Assembly: GCF_005239225.2 (NCBI RefSeq)
Contig: NC_133289.1
Coordinates: 13,872,889 to 13,936,888 of the forward strand
Length of the DNA: 64,000 nucleotides
Source: Populus alba
Taxonomy: Eukaryota; Streptophyta; Magnoliopsida; Malpighiales; Salicaceae
Direction of reading: 5' to 3'
Position 1 is the stretch's first letter, and each line of letters opens with the position of its first letter. Positions 34,009 through 44,845 of the stretch are shown here, piece after piece. A program made the position numbers and the translations under genes. Under the pieces are notes generated by a model. The model had not been told where the DNA came from and made no database searches. It worked only from the letters and a program-made list of their open reading frames with translations.

Positions 34009-36940
34009 TATCATAACCCAATTCTGCATTATTCCCAAAAAATAACTTGTATTTCAAAATAAAAATAAAAAAATAAAATAAAGGATGGCAATATGGAGAA
34101 AGTAGACCGGGGAATCAAGCTGCAATTTTTTTTTTCCAAGAGATTCAAGGCCTAATTGTACCCCATTATGCCCAAAAATGAAAAAAAAAATGCAAATTAC
34201 AGGTCAAATTAAATGACTATTGGATGAATTTGCGTAAAAATTAAGTCCAAGAACATAATTAAATTTTTAATAGGTCAATTTGATTTAATCATGGCCCAAA
34301 TTGAATTTTAATTATGTTTGAGAATTAATTTGGGTTCAATTAAAGGATTTAATTAAGTGCAAGGACTTAATTATACTTTAAATGGGTCAAATTAATTTTA
34401 TTTGGGGCTTAATTAGTGAAAAATTAAGTCCAAGGACATAAATAAATTTTTAATAGGCCAATTTGATTTAATCATGGGCCAAATTAAATTTTAATTATGT
34501 TTAAGAATTAATTTGGATCCAATTGAAGGATTTAATTAAGTGCAAGGACTTAATTATTACTTTAAATGGGTCAAATTAATTTTATTTGGGGCTTAATTGG
34601 TGAAAAATTAAGTTTGAGAGCCTAATTTAGGCTTAATTGAGAAGATTAGAATTTTAAGAGACCAAATTTAATTTTTACAAAGTTAATTGATTGAAATTAG
34701 GGGCCAAATTGCAAGAAAATTGAAGTTTTGGGGTCAATTAGGGGTTAAATTAACAAAATCCGAGACCAAGGACCATATTGCAAGGGGCGCCACACTTTAG
34801 GGGCTTAATTGACAGAATTCGGGGGCTAAATTGAAGAAATTGAAAGTTTAATGGTCAATTAGGGGTTAAATTGACAAATTCCAAGACCAAGGACCATATT
34901 GTAAAAGGCGCGTAACTTTGGGGTTCCAATTGAAGTTCATCAGGGGTTTAATTGCATTAAATCAAAAGTTTAGGGTCAATTAGGGGTTAATTGAAATCAA
35001 TTGAAAGCTGAAGGACTAAATTGAAATTTAGTTAAAATTCCTAATTCAAGCCCAAAACGACGCCGTTTTACATAAAAAAAAGAAAGAAAGAGAGGACCAG
35101 ACGATGCGTCGTCTGGTTACTGTTCATTGTCTTCTTCTTTTACCCGAAAAAAACTATCCAGCTTCCTACTTTTGAGGTGCATTTAATGCACCAAACGTCC
35201 ACCGAATTTAACCAAATTTGCACGAAACGGATCCCCTGCAGTTCCTCTACAACACCATGTGAACAGGTTAGGATGATTGACAGCACGGCGACGCCGGCGA
35301 TGGCGTGAAGAGGTCAACTTAGGCAACCTTTACCTGCAGATTTGAGAACTCAGGGAGGCTACTTTGAACCAACGGTTGGGATCCTTCACAAGGTAATCAA
35401 GGGCTCAAATTTTACCCCGGTGAAGACGAGATTACCCTCTTCCACCGTCTATAAATAGAGGCGGAGTTGATGGCCTGAGGGAGGGGAAAATCGGGTCCAA
35501 AGTTGACGAAAAACCAGCCTCCACTGCCCCGTTTCTGCAGTCTCTCTCTCTCCCTCTCTCTCCGCCGCTCCAGCCACCAAATGAAGCCGAAAATAGCTTC
35601 TCCACCACATGTATCCATCCTAATCACAAGCCGGCCACCCCTACGCCTAAAACAGCCACTGTTTCCCCCTCTCTCTCACTTCTGCAGAAATATTTCTCTT
35701 CTCCCCGTGGCTGACTCCAGCCACCATTCCTTGTAGAAACATCGCCAGACCCACCAGCCAATCCTCTTGGTCGCGGCTGAGGCTCCTGCTTCGAGTGAGC
35801 CGCTCCTTCGTCAACCTCCATTTTCTGCAACCATTTCGGTTGCATGTAGAACGTGAACCATTGTTCACGTTTTGCAAATAATTTACATTTCTTTTGGACC
35901 GGGCTTGTGTTGGCCCAGCCCGGCCCCAAAGTATATAAAACAATTTTGGGCCAAGATCGGCCTAACAATTTTGGACTGATAACGGCCCACCCTTTTGTAG
36001 GCTGGGCTCGGCCCAGTTAGTTGGGCCGGCCCATCCCACATATTTATATTATATAATATATATTATATTATAATATTATTTTCAAAAAATTTTAAAAAAA
36101 AAAAAAATCCAAAAAAAATTCAAAAATCATTTTAAAAAATTTGAGATTTTCTCAAATATTTTTCTATCCATTTTGCATAATATCGGGTTGTATATTTACA
36201 TTGTAAAATACAAATCCTGGTATTAAAATACCCGGTTTTTCTCTGAAATTTTTTAAAAAAATTCAAAACATTTTTTTAAAAAATATTTTGTTGCATACGG
36301 CCAAATTCTAAAATTTTTCAAGTATATTTTTCATAAAAACAAAAAAACAAAAATTGCATCTTTTTCATTTTTGTTTTTTTAAAAATGGATATCGTAACCA
36401 ATTTATGATTATCCATTAGGATTTGGTCAAAATGTCAAAAACCTTTTCCAATCTTTTTTTAGGGTCTAGATGTAGACTTTAATATTTGTGGGGTGTAAAA
36501 TTACATGATAAAATACACCCTCAGGTATTAAAGATACAAAAGTGTAAAAATACGATGCTAAAGTTCAGATTTTAGAATGGTTAGGATTTAACCCAATAAG
36601 GTAGAGACTCTCTCATGAAGAGAAATCTGTCTTGAGCCTTAGAAAAGACCAACGAATAGAAACCCGACCTAGAAAAACAATCAAACAACAATGCAGCTTA
36701 CCTTAGGTAGGGTGCACTGGGGGTGATGCGTCTTCCCTTTGCACAACCAGTCCCTTACTCAGACTCTCGCAGACCATAGGATCCTAGTGATCATAATACC
36801 AGGTGGCGACTCCTAAAAATTAATCATAATTTTATGATTAAAACCAAAAACCCCTTCCCAACACACAACATACCTCACATCAGGAGGCACGACAAAGAGT
36901 CTCCGCCGTCGCCAGACGACGTTGCGGCCCCCCCGTGACA
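34009..36940 (+). repeat. Right LTR of the gag-only element, 2932 bp
   Basis: Aligns end to end with 25721-28620. It starts TATCATAACCC (TG changed to TA) and ends CCGTGACA. It keeps the 183 bp repeats, TATA box (35450-35457), CT leader, GGCCCA cluster (35898-36036) and end module. The small number of differences seen by eye indicates a fairly young insertion; I did not compute identity. Confidence 0.92.
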
Positions 36941-36945
36941 ATGAC
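36941..36945. repeat. Target site duplication ATGAC, right
   Basis: Matches 25716-25720 exactly. Confidence 0.9.
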
Positions 36946-37317
36946 TATGATATTGACTTATGTATTCTCTAGTAACTCTACCACTTGGCACTACAACTCT
37001 TCGGACTTCTTAGGGTTGAGCTTGTGTGATGGTCTATTTTATAGGTAAATCTTGAAATGAGATCAATTCTATGGTGGATATCTCATTAAATATATAAACC
37101 CCATAAAAACTCTACTGGCATCAAGTCTACGAATTCCACCAACATCACCTAAACATCTATAGAACTTTCACTAGTCTCTTTAATAGTACTAGCAAAGGTA
37201 TCAAAGTAAAAACCACTTACTCAGCTTAAATTGAGATATCAATTACAAATTCTTCACTTTCATTCTCTAATTCATTCACAAGACTACCCCATCTCTTCTT
37301 AAACTTTCATTAGTCTC
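36946..37317 (-). pseudogene. Old Ty3/gypsy pol remnant, RT N-terminal part
   Basis: The minus strand reads DIHHRIDLIS..DLPIK, then SEEL.CQVVELLEN, the usual start of gypsy RT (a DIxHxIDLIPGxxLPNxxxYR and EELxxQVxELL pattern), preceded by a worn spacer (VEFVDLMPVEF). Across the ATGAC target site the frame runs on into the RT piece at 25715, showing the two halves were one gene before the 11.2 kb insertion. The RT palm start is already deleted at that junction. Several stops. Confidence 0.7.
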
Positions 37318-37933
37318 TTTTTTTTTAATATCAAATGTAAGTATTATAGATAAAAAATAACAAAGCTAAGACTAACAAGTTAAATATACAAACATGTACA
37401 AACAAAGGGATCAGGCTCCCTTGAACATAGCCAGAGAACATGACTATTTGAAAATACAAACCACACTAGCAGCCTAACCAGGATCAAAGTGCAGTCCACA
37501 ACCAGCATCTGACATGCACAATTATCCAGCACAACTGGAAACAAAAGCGTGGGATACCACGATCATGTGCAAAACAACAAAACACTGCACATGCATTAGT
37601 AGGAGACCATCACGGAAAACATATCCTGTGTAGCAGGGCATGACAACAATGACAATACATGAAAGCATAAACCAAGGCAAGTCTCAGCAAGCCAGCCAAC
37701 ATCTTTCACCAAGGCAGCAACAATAACCCTGCAGCGAGCAGATAGCCATATCACAGGCCTTGTGATACACAACCATTCATCACAGCCAATACTGGAAAGT
37801 CAATAAAAAGAAGCACAACAGCATAAGGTACCGCTTGAGGTCCCAAAGACAGCATCCCCGTTGGGATAACAACCATTAGCACTCCTAATGGCGGGCTTTA
37901 ATCAAACTTGAAACCTCCTCAACTCCAGCATAC
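37318..37933 (-). mobile_element. LINE 3' end, part 1 (poly(A) end)
   Basis: On the minus strand the sequence ends TTTGTTATTTTTTATC..AATACTTACATTTGATATT followed by a run of nine A (37326-37318), which is how plant L1-type LINE 3' ends finish. The region is non-coding and T/G-rich in the transcript sense. It continues at 43208-43615 and 51207-51290, the interruptions being the two LTR elements. No ORF2 domain lies within the fragment, so it is 5'-truncated. Confidence 0.6.
37929..37933. repeat. Target site duplication CATAC, left (chromodomain element)
   Basis: CATAC before the left LTR pairs with CATCC at 43203-43207; four of five bases agree. Confidence 0.6.
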
Positions 37934-38347
37934 TGTTACAAGCTGAAGGAAGGAGATAATGGCGGGCTTTAATAAAAAATAAGCTGCAATACCAAATTAC
38001 TTTAAACGCATCGTTTCATTTTGTCTTTAATACTCACCGTTTAGGTAAGTCAATACGCATCGTTTTATTAAGGGCTCATTCTGTTACAAGAAAGGGAACC
38101 CATTATCAACAATATAAAAACATGTAAACGTCTGCATAAGGGAATATAGAAATTACAATGAAAAATGACTGAATTCCTGGAATTAAGGAACTCCCATAAC
38201 ACGCCTTCCCCCATCCTTTATCATCTTCCTCATCCATGGCTAAGCAGTAAAACTGACTGCACTCATCCCACAGCTTTTCAGTGCACATATAAACCTTTCT
38301 TGCACAACACTATACAAATTGGTTCATTACTTGTGTCACCCGTAACA
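37934..38347 (+). repeat. 5' LTR of the chromodomain gypsy element, 414 bp
   Basis: TGTTACAAGC to CCCGTAACA. Contains TATAAAAA at 38113-38120 as the likely promoter. An open frame starting at ATG 38165 runs out of the LTR through the primer site into gag. Confidence 0.92.
38113..38120 (+). promoter_or_regulatory. TATA box in 5' LTR
   Basis: TATAAAAA, kept at 42968-42975 in the 3' LTR. About 180 bp into a 414 bp LTR. Confidence 0.6.
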
Positions 38348-38349
38348 AC

Positions 38350-38362
38350 TGGTATCAGAGCT
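38350..38362 (+). promoter_or_regulatory. Primer-binding site, initiator Met tRNA
   Basis: TGGTATCAGAGCT, two bases after the LTR end, is the standard complement of the plant initiator methionine tRNA 3' end. Confidence 0.92.
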
Positions 38363-38383
38363 AACAATCCACGGATCTCCATC

Positions 38384-39784
38384 ATGCCTCCGGAGACTAG
38401 AGCAACAGATCTTAAACGCATTGAGGATTCCCTCGCAGCAGTGTCCCAAGATCATAGCCAGAAGTATGATTTGTTGATCGACATGTTTAAGGGGCAGTCA
38501 CTGAAGTTAGATCAGACCATCGAGAATCAAGGTGGCCAGATTCATGACATCAGGAATATGATGGGCACCATGGCACAACAACTAGAGTTCACCTTGCAAA
38601 AGATTTCTCAAGCTCTAGGCAGCTCAAGCAGTAGCAGGGAAAGACCACATCTACATCCAGACAGAGTGGACGTGAGAAACAAGGAAATAAAGGAGGACAA
38701 AGCTGCCACTTACAAGGTACACAAACCCAAACATTTCTTTCCAACTTTCAATGGGGGGGATGTACACAAGTGGTTGTTCAAATGTACTCAATACTTCGAA
38801 ATTGAAGAAGTGGCCGATGATGAAAAATTGCAAATAGCCTCTTATTACCTTGATGGGGTAGCCTTATACTGGCATCAAAACTTCCTCAAGAGTCTGGGAG
38901 ATCAAAAAACATCTTGGGAAGACTATGTAGAAGCTATTTGTTATCGTTTTGGGGAGAGGCAGGATCCTTTGGAGGAGTTGAGGGAACTAAGGCAAAGTGG
39001 AGACCTAGAAGAACATATCCAAGATTTTGATATATTGTGGAATAAAGCTGAGGTTAATGAGAAACAAGTACTAGTAATATTCTTAGGGGTAATAGAGAAA
39101 TTAAAAAAAGGTCTGTTCGAGCCAAAAACCCTTAAACATGCATACAATCTAACCCGATTGCAAGTTAACACCCTTACTCATAGAAAATCTCCCAGCTACA
39201 TCCGCAAAGTTGCTAGCATATACATTAATCCTGTTGTGAGTAACCCTCCTAATTATCCCATACAAACCACAAAGAACGCTGTGAACTCTCATACTAATCT
39301 GTCAAAACCACAACCAGCCCCATGGACAGCTAATCCAAACAATAGTAACTATTCAAACCCCAGCAGACCCACCAAATTCATCAAAAACCAAGAGTTTGAG
39401 GACAGAAGATTGAAGGGTCTGTGCTTCTAGTGTGACGACAAGTTTGTACCAGGGCATAGATGTCGCATCAAAAAAGTATATTCTCTGAGTGTCTTAGAGG
39501 AGGAGGAAGGATCCCAAGAAGAAGAAGTCATAAGCAGAGAGGTCACACCCCACATTTCTTTGGATGCTTTGGAAGGAACCGTGGGTTTGAATACAATGAA
39601 AGTCAATGGGAAAATGGACAAAACTACTATGTGCATTCTTATTGATTCGGGTAGCACTCATAATTTTTTAAATACCACCATCGTCAATAAGTTACAATTT
39701 CAGTTGACTCCCATCAAACCAATGACTGTTCAGGCTGCTAATGGTGATAAAATGGTTTGTAAGTTCATGTGCAAAGGCCTCTGA
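38384..39784 (+). pseudogene. Gag and protease of the chromodomain gypsy element
   Basis: I choose ATG 38384 (MPPETRATDLKRIEDSL), which lies just after the primer site; the longer frame from 38165 would start inside the LTR. Gag core: HKPKHFFPTFNGGDVHKWLF, YYLDGVALYWHQNFLK, WEDYVEAICYRFG. A zinc knuckle (C-F-stop-C..GHRC) is broken by TAG at 39428-39430 exactly in the knuckle. In the same frame follows the aspartic protease with IDSGSTHNFLN (catalytic DSGS motif, about 39643) and then a TGA at 39782. Protease continues to about 40045. Confidence 0.9.
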
Positions 39785-40057
39785 TGGAAAATGCAGGGTA
39801 TAAGCTTCCAGGCGGATGTTTTCATCATCGACCTCAGCAATTATGAGATGGTACTAGGAATCCAATGGCTGTCTCTGCTGGGCGACATCTTGTGCAACTA
39901 CAAACATCTGTGGATGTCCTTTGACTGGCAAAGACAAAGGGTTCTGTTGAAAGGAGAAAACCCACCCAAATTCCAAAGCATTGAACTCAAACAGTTAAGT
40001 GCCGTAGTCAAAGATCACCCACCAGGAGAGGACTGTTTACTTTAAAACTTATAGTTC
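39785..40057 (+). pseudogene. Protease C-terminus and RT linker
   Basis: The frame continues as FQADVFIIDLSNYEMVLGIQWL, the conserved protease flap/C-terminal block (DxxxGIQWL), then LGDILCNYKHLWMSF. It ends with TAA 40043-40045 and TAG 40052-40054 in frame with the RT that follows. Confidence 0.88.
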
Positions 40058-41338
40058 ATGGAATTAGAAGAAGATTCCAAGTCTCACACACCACAGTTTC
40101 AAGGTATTACAGATGCAATCTTACAGGGTTTACTAGAATCCTACCAGGATGTGTTCCAAAAACCTAAGGGTCTGCCAACCGTGAGAGATCATGACCATAA
40201 AATTCCACTCAAGTCAGGAAGTGAAGCAGTGAATCTTAGACCTTATAGGTATTCTGGGCTACAAAAGGACAGTTTAGAGAGGATGGTGACAGACATGCTG
40301 GAGACTGGCATCATTCGGACTAGCAACAACCCTTTCGCATCTCCAGTTATTCTAGTGAAGAAAAAGGACTCTAAATGGAGATTGTGTGTGGACTATCGAG
40401 CCTTGAATCAACTCACAATCAAGGACAAATATCCCATGATTGAGGAATTGCTGGAGGAATTGGTAGGAGCTACTATTTTTTCAAAGATTGACCTGAAATC
40501 GGGTTACCATCAAATTCGTATGGTTGCAGGAGAAGAATTCAAGACTGCATTTCAGACCCACAGCGGGCATTATGAATTCTTGGTTATGCCCTTCGGTTTA
40601 ACCAATGCTCCAGCTACGTTCCAGAGCCTCATGAATGAAATTTTCAAGCAACACTTGTGTAAGTTTATTTTAGTATTCTTTGATGACATCCTTGTCTACA
40701 GCCGGACCCTGAGAGACCATTATGTGCACCTGGAGGTAGTGCTGGATCTCTTAAGAGCTCATCAATTGGTGGCTAGAGCTACCAAATGTTTCTTCTATCA
40801 TACACAGGTGGAATACTTGGGACACATCATTACTGACCATGGCGTAACGACAGACCCTCTAAAGATACAAGCCATTATAGAGTGGCCTATACCTCAAAGC
40901 TTGAAACAGCTAAGAGGTTTTTTAGGACTAACGGGTTATTATCACAGGTTTGTTAAAGGGTATGGAAGCATCAGTAAACCGTTAACCTTATTGCTCAGGA
41001 AGGATGCTAAGGGGTGGAATGAAGAGGCTTCTAAAGCATTCAACCAGTTGAAGGCCTTGATGACCAGTGCTCCTGTTTTGCCACTACCCGATTTTTCAAA
41101 GACATTTTTGGTAGAGACAGACGCTTCTTTGACAGGTATAGGGGCAATATTGCTACAAGAAGGCCACCCCATCGCGTTCATCAGCAAGTCATTGGGTCCA
41201 AAACAACAAATTCTCTCCGTCTATGAAAGGGAAATGCTAGCTATTTTACATGCTGTGACTAAGTGGAAGCATTACTTGTGGGGCAGGCACTTCCATATTC
41301 GCACCAACCACATCAGCCTCAAATATCTTCTTCACTAA
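40058..41338 (+). pseudogene. Reverse transcriptase and RNase H of the chromodomain gypsy element
   Basis: 426 open codons. RT blocks: LRPYRYSGLQKDSLERMV, SPVILVKKKDSKWRLCVDYR, FSKIDLKSGYHQIR, FLVMPFGLTNAPATFQSLMN and the catalytic FDDILVYS, all intact. The connection domain LRGFLGLTGYYHRFV follows, then RNase H: LVETDASLTGIGAILLQ (catalytic Asp) and YEREMLAILHAVTKWKHYL. It ends with a TAA (41336-41338) inside the conserved SLKYLLxQ block, after which the frame continues. This is the best-preserved coding block in the window. Confidence 0.93.
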
Positions 41339-41755
41339 AAAATGACTACTCCAGGTCAACACCTATGGGTAGTCAAACTACTGGGTTATGACTACGACAT
41401 CGAATACAAACAAGGACGAGAAAATGTGTCGGCTGACGCGTTATTGAGGATTCCCAGTCAAGAATTATTTGCTTTGACTACGTCCACTATCTCTACAAAC
41501 TTGATGGAGGAGGTCAGAAGTTCTTATAAAACTGATCCAGTTATCCAAACTATTCTCAAGGACCTCCAACGTTCTGCAGAGTCTCATCCACACTACATCT
41601 GGGTTCATGATCATTTGAACAGAAAAGGAAAGGTGGTAGTGGGCAATAACAAGGCATTAAGAAGTCAGATTATCACCATGTTTCATAATTCAGCCATAGG
41701 TGGCCATTCAGGCATGACGGTGACTTCTAAGACCCTAAGCAACTTATTCTACTAG
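41339..41755 (+). pseudogene. RNase H end and integrase zinc domain
   Basis: Open from 41342: LLGYDYDIEYKQGRENVSAD is the RNase H end, and HNSAIGGHSGMTVTSKTLSN begins the H2C2 zinc finger of integrase. TAG 41753-41755 interrupts; after it the CIVCQRNK half of the finger is still readable in the same frame to about 41840. Confidence 0.9.
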
Positions 41756-42353
41756 AAGGGGCAACAAAAGCACGTTAGGCAGCATGTGCGAGAATGTATT
41801 GTTTGCCAGAGGAACAAGCACGATAATGTGGCCAATCCTGGACTTCTTCAACCATTGCCCAATCATGGATAATATCTACAAACTACACGGGACACCAGCT
41901 ACAATTACCAGTGACCAAGACCCGGTGTTTATTAGCAGATTCTGGAACGAATCATTCAGCAACCAAGGGGTCAACCTACATCATTCTACAACATATCACC
42001 CACAAACAGACGGTCAGACCGAAGTGGTTAATAAGTGCATAGAACATTATTTACGGTGCATGACGGGGGATCGTCTAAATCAGTGGGCAAAGTGGCTGCC
42101 TTTAGCTGAGTGGTGGTATAATACCAACTACCATTCAGCCACCAAGATGACACCTTACGAAGTATTATATGGGTTCCCTCCTCCCATACACATTCCCTAC
42201 TTCTCTAAGGATTCAGCGGTGGCTTCTGTGGATGAGTATCTAACAACTAAGGAAGTAGTAATTCAACAAGTCAGGACACACCTTCAACTCGCACAGAACA
42301 GGATGACTACGATTGCAAATAAAAAAAGAAGCGACCGCAGTTTTGAAATTTAG
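41756..42353 (+). pseudogene. Integrase core with internal deletion
   Basis: After CIVCQRNK and PGLLQPLP the sequence jumps to DNIYKLHGTPATITSDQDPV in another frame. The start of the catalytic core with the first Asp (a xDISMDFI region of about 55 residues in relatives) is missing. The second Asp (SDQD) and the HPQTDGQTEVVNKCIE block with the catalytic Glu remain, followed by WAKWLPLAEWWYNTNYHS and PYEVLYGFPPP. A TAG at 42351-42353 ends the open frame. Confidence 0.9.
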
Positions 42354-42791
42354 GATTATGTATATCTCAAACTTCAACCATACGGACAACAATCAACATC
42401 ATTCAGAGCATCTCAAAAATTAGCAGCTAAATATTATAGGCCATACCAGGTAATTGCCAAAGTAGGGGCGGTGGCGTACAAGCTTGATTTTCCATCCACA
42501 TCCATGATTCACCTCGTATTCCATGTCTCCCAGCTCAAGAAGCATGTGGGTAATCGGGTAGTGCAACAATCTCTACCTATTATGGGTCAGGAACCAGCTT
42601 TGCAACCCCGGGCTATATTGGACAGGCGAATGACTCGACAAAACAATCAGGCGGTCACTCAAGTTCTAATTCATTGGGATGGGCAGCCTCCTGCAGTTGC
42701 AACTTGGGAGTTCAATGAAGAATTAAAGCTCAGATTTCCACAATTCAACCTTGAGGACAAGGTTGGTTTCAAAGGGAAGCAATTGTTATAA
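42354..42791 (+). pseudogene. Integrase C-terminus with chromodomain
   Basis: After the stop the frame continues: YVYLKLQPYGQQS, KYYRPYQVIAKVGAVAYKLD and HLVFHVSQLKKHVG (the GPY/F-type C-terminal module). A chromodomain follows: ILDRRMTRQNNQAVTQVLIH, then WDGQPPAVATWE. It stops inside the 3' LTR at 42789-42791. Chromodomains steer integration in this lineage (family knowledge). Confidence 0.88.
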
Positions 42792-43202
42792 GCTGAAGAA
42801 AAGGAAGGAGATAATGGCGGGTTTTAATAAAAAATAAGCTGCAGTACCAAATTACTTTAAACGCATCGTTTCATTTTGTCTTTAATACTCACCGTTTAGG
42901 TAAGTCAATACACATCGTTTTATTAAGGGCTCATTCTGTTACAAGAAAGGGAACCCGTTATCAGCAATATAAAAACATGTAACCGTCTGCATAAGGGAAT
43001 ACATAAATTACAATGAAAAATGACTGAATTCCTGGAATTAAGGAACTCCCATAACACCCATTCCCCCATCCTTTATCATCTTCCTCATCCATGGTTAAGC
43101 AGTAAAACTGACTGCACTCATCCCATAGCTTTTCAGTGCACACCTAAACCTTTCCTGCATAACACTATACAAATTGGTTCGTTACTTGTGTCACCCGTAA
43201 CA
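42784..43202 (+). repeat. 3' LTR of the chromodomain gypsy element, 419 bp
   Basis: TGTTATAAGC to CCCGTAACA, aligned throughout with 37934-38347. A purine tract AAAGGGAAGCAAT precedes it. Confidence 0.92.
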
Positions 43203-43615
43203 CATCCCAACACGGCAGTCAGAGCAACCAGAACATCCATCAACCTACTTCAAGAAGTTGAGCAGACAAAACTGCATAAAGCAGCAACACAAAGCCAGAG
43301 TAGGAATCCATCAACTCCTGCAAACCATCTTCACCGATGCGGCAAAATAGACAAACTCCACCCAAAAAAATCCATCAACTAGTTAGGCAAAATAGCCATA
43401 GCAGCCAAACACCCAACAATCTAAATCAGGGATGACACCATCAAACCCATACAGAGCAGTCTACAACTACAAGACAACAACTGAAACCCAGACAATACAA
43501 CCAGCAAGAACAAGTTGGACCCAAGAACCAGCGAATGAAGCTTCATGAGGATGACCACCTCATGGGGTTTCAAAGGGCTTAGTAGCCCTCTAAAATATCA
43601 GCAAGTTTTGCGATG
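43203..43615 (-). mobile_element. LINE 3' region, part 2
   Basis: Non-coding, T/G-rich on the minus strand, lying between the two LTR elements. It is continuous with 37318-37933 once the chromodomain element is taken out, and with 51207 onward once the Athila element is removed. The plus-strand frame that leaves the 3' LTR here (to 43382) is incidental. The last five bases, GCAAG (43611-43615), are the left target duplication of the Athila element. Confidence 0.55.
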
Positions 43616-44826
43616 TCGCGGTTGCACAAATTAATTACCCTAGCTTCAAACACAACACACAAGATAGTATAGAGCAATCAAGGGATCGATCCCATGAGAA
43701 AGATTTAGTTCAGATTTTTATGCTATACGTTATGCAGTTTGGGAGGAGTTTGGATGTTATCTAGGCTAAAGCAAAAGAAAACAGAAAACTATCAAACAAA
43801 ATTTAATAAAAATAGAAAATTATCAAGAGAACAAACCTTGGTCGCAAGCACACATCCACCTATAGAAATCATAACTGATCCTTGAAACGAAACTCCAGTT
43901 TATATTCTCAATTTTTATCTTTTCTTAACATTGGTTAATTAACGGATCCGTCGTATAACTAACCCTAACCAACAAATAATCACAGTGTCCGCACTAATGA
44001 TTTAATCCAATGGCAGCCTTAAGATCTAGATAAATTCATTAATCTTAACAACTAAGTTGTCTGCTTATGTTGCTTTAATCGAATGTTCTCCCTAAGATTA
44101 ATAACGTAGATCCGCTACAATTATTAAACTCAGTTGCTTCACAAGTTCATATACACAACTCCGGTCATTAAGCATGATTCATCATGTAAACTCTCACAGT
44201 TCAATCCGAAAACTGCCTTCATGTTTTTTGAACAACAGATGGAAGAAATGAAGGGTTCTTAGAGCCCCCTCTCTTCTCTCATTCTTTTATATGCTAGGCT
44301 ATTTTTAAAAGAAGAAATAGCTTTGCATGAAATCTCAATGACAGCTACATTGCTGAAATAAAAAATTAGATGCTTCGGAATGTAAATTCTTCACGAAAGC
44401 ATAATTCAGTGTCATCTTTCAAAAATCATATCTCCCTCAGATGACATCTTTTTTGGCTGAAAAGCATAGGCTTTGAGTCAGGAATCCAAAAAAATTGAGT
44501 TTGCATCAATTGGACTTTTGTAGCTCTAGATATTCAAGTCAGAATAACCAAAGGTCAACACTGATTACGAGATTTGACTTTGAAAGATTTCCATGATAGA
44601 TGAGATGCCACTAGCATCACTTGATTTCGACCTTTAGAGCTCATGCAACAAAACATCGACTGAACATCGAATCTGCCAATTACCTTCAATTTACTCCTTT
44701 TTGCATCTTTCATCCAAAAGTGCCTTCAAAACATAAAACAAAGAATATCAAGGCATTTTATATATAAAACATAGGCAAAACACTAGTTAAATGTGGGTGA
44801 AACTATCGAATAATATGGTTGCATCA
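43616..44826 (-). repeat. 3' LTR (left) of the Athila element, 1211 bp, with many small deletions
   Basis: Aligns with 49581-51201 but lacks a series of blocks of about 5 to over 100 bp, for example between CAACTCCGG and TCATCATGTAAACT, and within GACTTTGAAAGxTTTCCATG. Otherwise the two are nearly identical. Confidence 0.9.
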
Positions 44827-44845
44827 AATACCCCCACACTTAGCT
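44827..44845 (-). promoter_or_regulatory. Polypurine tract of the Athila element
   Basis: On the minus strand AAGTGTGGGGGTATT directly precedes the 3' LTR. A near copy (AAGTGTGGGGGTATTGGGAG) lies about 1.3 kb upstream at 46128-46143. Confidence 0.8.

Larger units (their letters stand above)
25721..36940 (+). mobile_element. Gag-only LTR retrotransposon, 11.2 kb, with 2.9 kb LTRs (TR-GAG type)
   Basis: Two LTRs (25721-28620 and 34009-36940) flank 5388 bp of internal DNA. The insertion has a perfect 5 bp target duplication, a primer-binding-site candidate just inside the left LTR and a polypurine tract just before the right LTR. The internal region encodes only a gag of the Tat/Ogre type (29154-30647); I find no protease, RT, RNase H or integrase. 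The remaining 3.3 kb is non-coding with two tandem arrays. Large LTRs and long 3' untranslated DNA fit the Tat/Ogre lineage of Ty3/gypsy; gag-only non-autonomous elements have been described in plants as TR-GAG. It must use enzymes from a related element to move. Confidence 0.9.
37934..43202 (+). mobile_element. Ty3/gypsy element with C-terminal chromodomain, 5.3 kb, decayed
   Basis: LTRs 37934-38347 and 42784-43202, an initiator-Met-tRNA primer site, gag-protease-RT-RNase H-integrase in gypsy order, and a chromodomain at the end of integrase. Short LTRs (about 415 bp), total length and chromodomain place it among the plant chromodomain Ty3/gypsy lineages, possibly the Reina branch. It carries at least seven in-frame stops and an internal integrase deletion. 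The LTRs differ at about twenty positions plus a 5 bp indel by eye. Confidence 0.92.

Noticed and set aside
38106..38288. 60-residue minus frame present in both LTRs of the chromodomain element (also 42961-43143)
   Set aside because: Its duplication is simply the LTR duplication; changes between copies show no sign of codon constraint that I can judge by eye.
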